From Chara braunii (Eukaryota > Streptophyta > Charophyceae > Charales > Characeae), in NCBI GenBank assembly GCA_003427395.1, contig BFEA01000853.1, positions 281,386 through 316,347 of the forward strand: a stretch of DNA of 34,962 nt, in the 5' to 3' direction. This document shows, piece after piece, positions 34,784 through 34,962 of this stretch. The translations under genes and the position numbers were made by a program. A model generated the notes under the pieces. It searched no databases and was not told the DNA's origin. It worked only from the letters and a program-made list of their open reading frames with translations. The number at the start of each line of letters is the position of its first letter. The first letter of the stretch is position 1.

Positions 34784-34832
34784 GGTCGTCATGGACAGAT
34801 TATGGCGCCATCGTCGCGATGATGGCAGATCC
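34596..34832. repeat. Palindrome-bearing direct repeat around a CT/CA microsatellite
   Basis: Two similar blocks of about 40-50 bp each contain a 20-bp palindrome: GCCATCGTCCCGACGATGGC at 34615-34634 (perfect 9-bp arms) and GCCATCGTCGCGATGATGGC at 34807-34826 (one mismatched pair). Between them lie CT (34701-34725) and CA (34725-34780) tracts. Confidence 0.8.
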
Positions 34833-34884
34833 TGTTATGATGGGTTAACGCTATCCCTTGAGGGAACACCCGTCTCTTTTGCCC

Positions 34885-34887
<3 letters not shown>

Positions 34888-34962
<75 letters not shown>
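34888..34962. repeat. CT microsatellite running off the window end
   Basis: At least 37 CT units continue to the last base of the window. Confidence 0.97.

Overview
This is a nuclear window from a eukaryote, most likely a land plant or streptophyte alga. The reasons are an L1-type LINE with the EN, RT and C-terminal zinc-finger layout common in plants, small inverted-repeat elements with TA and 8-bp target duplications, many dinucleotide tracts of 40-50 repeats, and ACGTGGC (G-box/ABRE-like) motifs in front of the one long gene. A charophyte such as Chara would fit, but that is a guess. Nothing bacterial or organellar was recognised. One ambiguous base (N at 6215, inside a G run) shows this is draft assembly.

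Layout. Positions 1-8.5 kb hold no gene I can support. They carry decayed repeats: a 32-bp repeat near the left end, two diverged copies of one segment (about 2.1-2.6 kb and 5.05-5.6 kb), a near-perfect 105-bp hairpin MITE with TA target duplication (2716-2820), two minisatellites that read as peptide repeats, an array of short inverted modules with TATA-like cores (6.5-6.9 kb), and ATC/TTGA microsatellites. Positions 8.5-15.1 kb (minus strand) form one open frame of 2187 codons, the only gene here that looks intact. It is rich in Gly, Gln, Ser and Glu tracts between Leu-rich helical stretches, has about a dozen 15-residue repeats near its N-terminus, and probably continues through a splice donor. 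I do not recognise the family. Its likely promoter (15.1-16.0 kb) has a duplicated segment carrying GACGTGGC.

Positions 16.1-16.8 kb are a patch of hairpins and small repeats. About 17.1-23.5 kb (minus strand) is a nearly full-length but dead LINE. ORF1 (CCHC knuckle) and ORF2 (endonuclease start, reverse transcriptase, zf-RVT) can each be followed almost entirely in one frame through 12 nonsense codons. ORF2 also has one frameshift, a probable loss of the endonuclease C-terminal half, and an Asp-to-Asn change at the RT catalytic motif.

Positions 23.7-27.5 kb hold direct repeats, a long CT tract, then a cluster of foldback elements built from CTAGAGT-type modules. One of these modules recurs inverted 10 kb away at 16.3 kb. 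Positions 27.5-35 kb are AT-rich and gene-poor. They hold two diverged 450-470-bp direct copies 2 kb apart, a 335-bp hAT-like non-autonomous element with a perfect 8-bp target duplication (31534-31868), and several CT/CA/GA tracts, the last running off the window end.

The long gene is the only candidate host function. The rest is a layered record of transposon insertion and decay.
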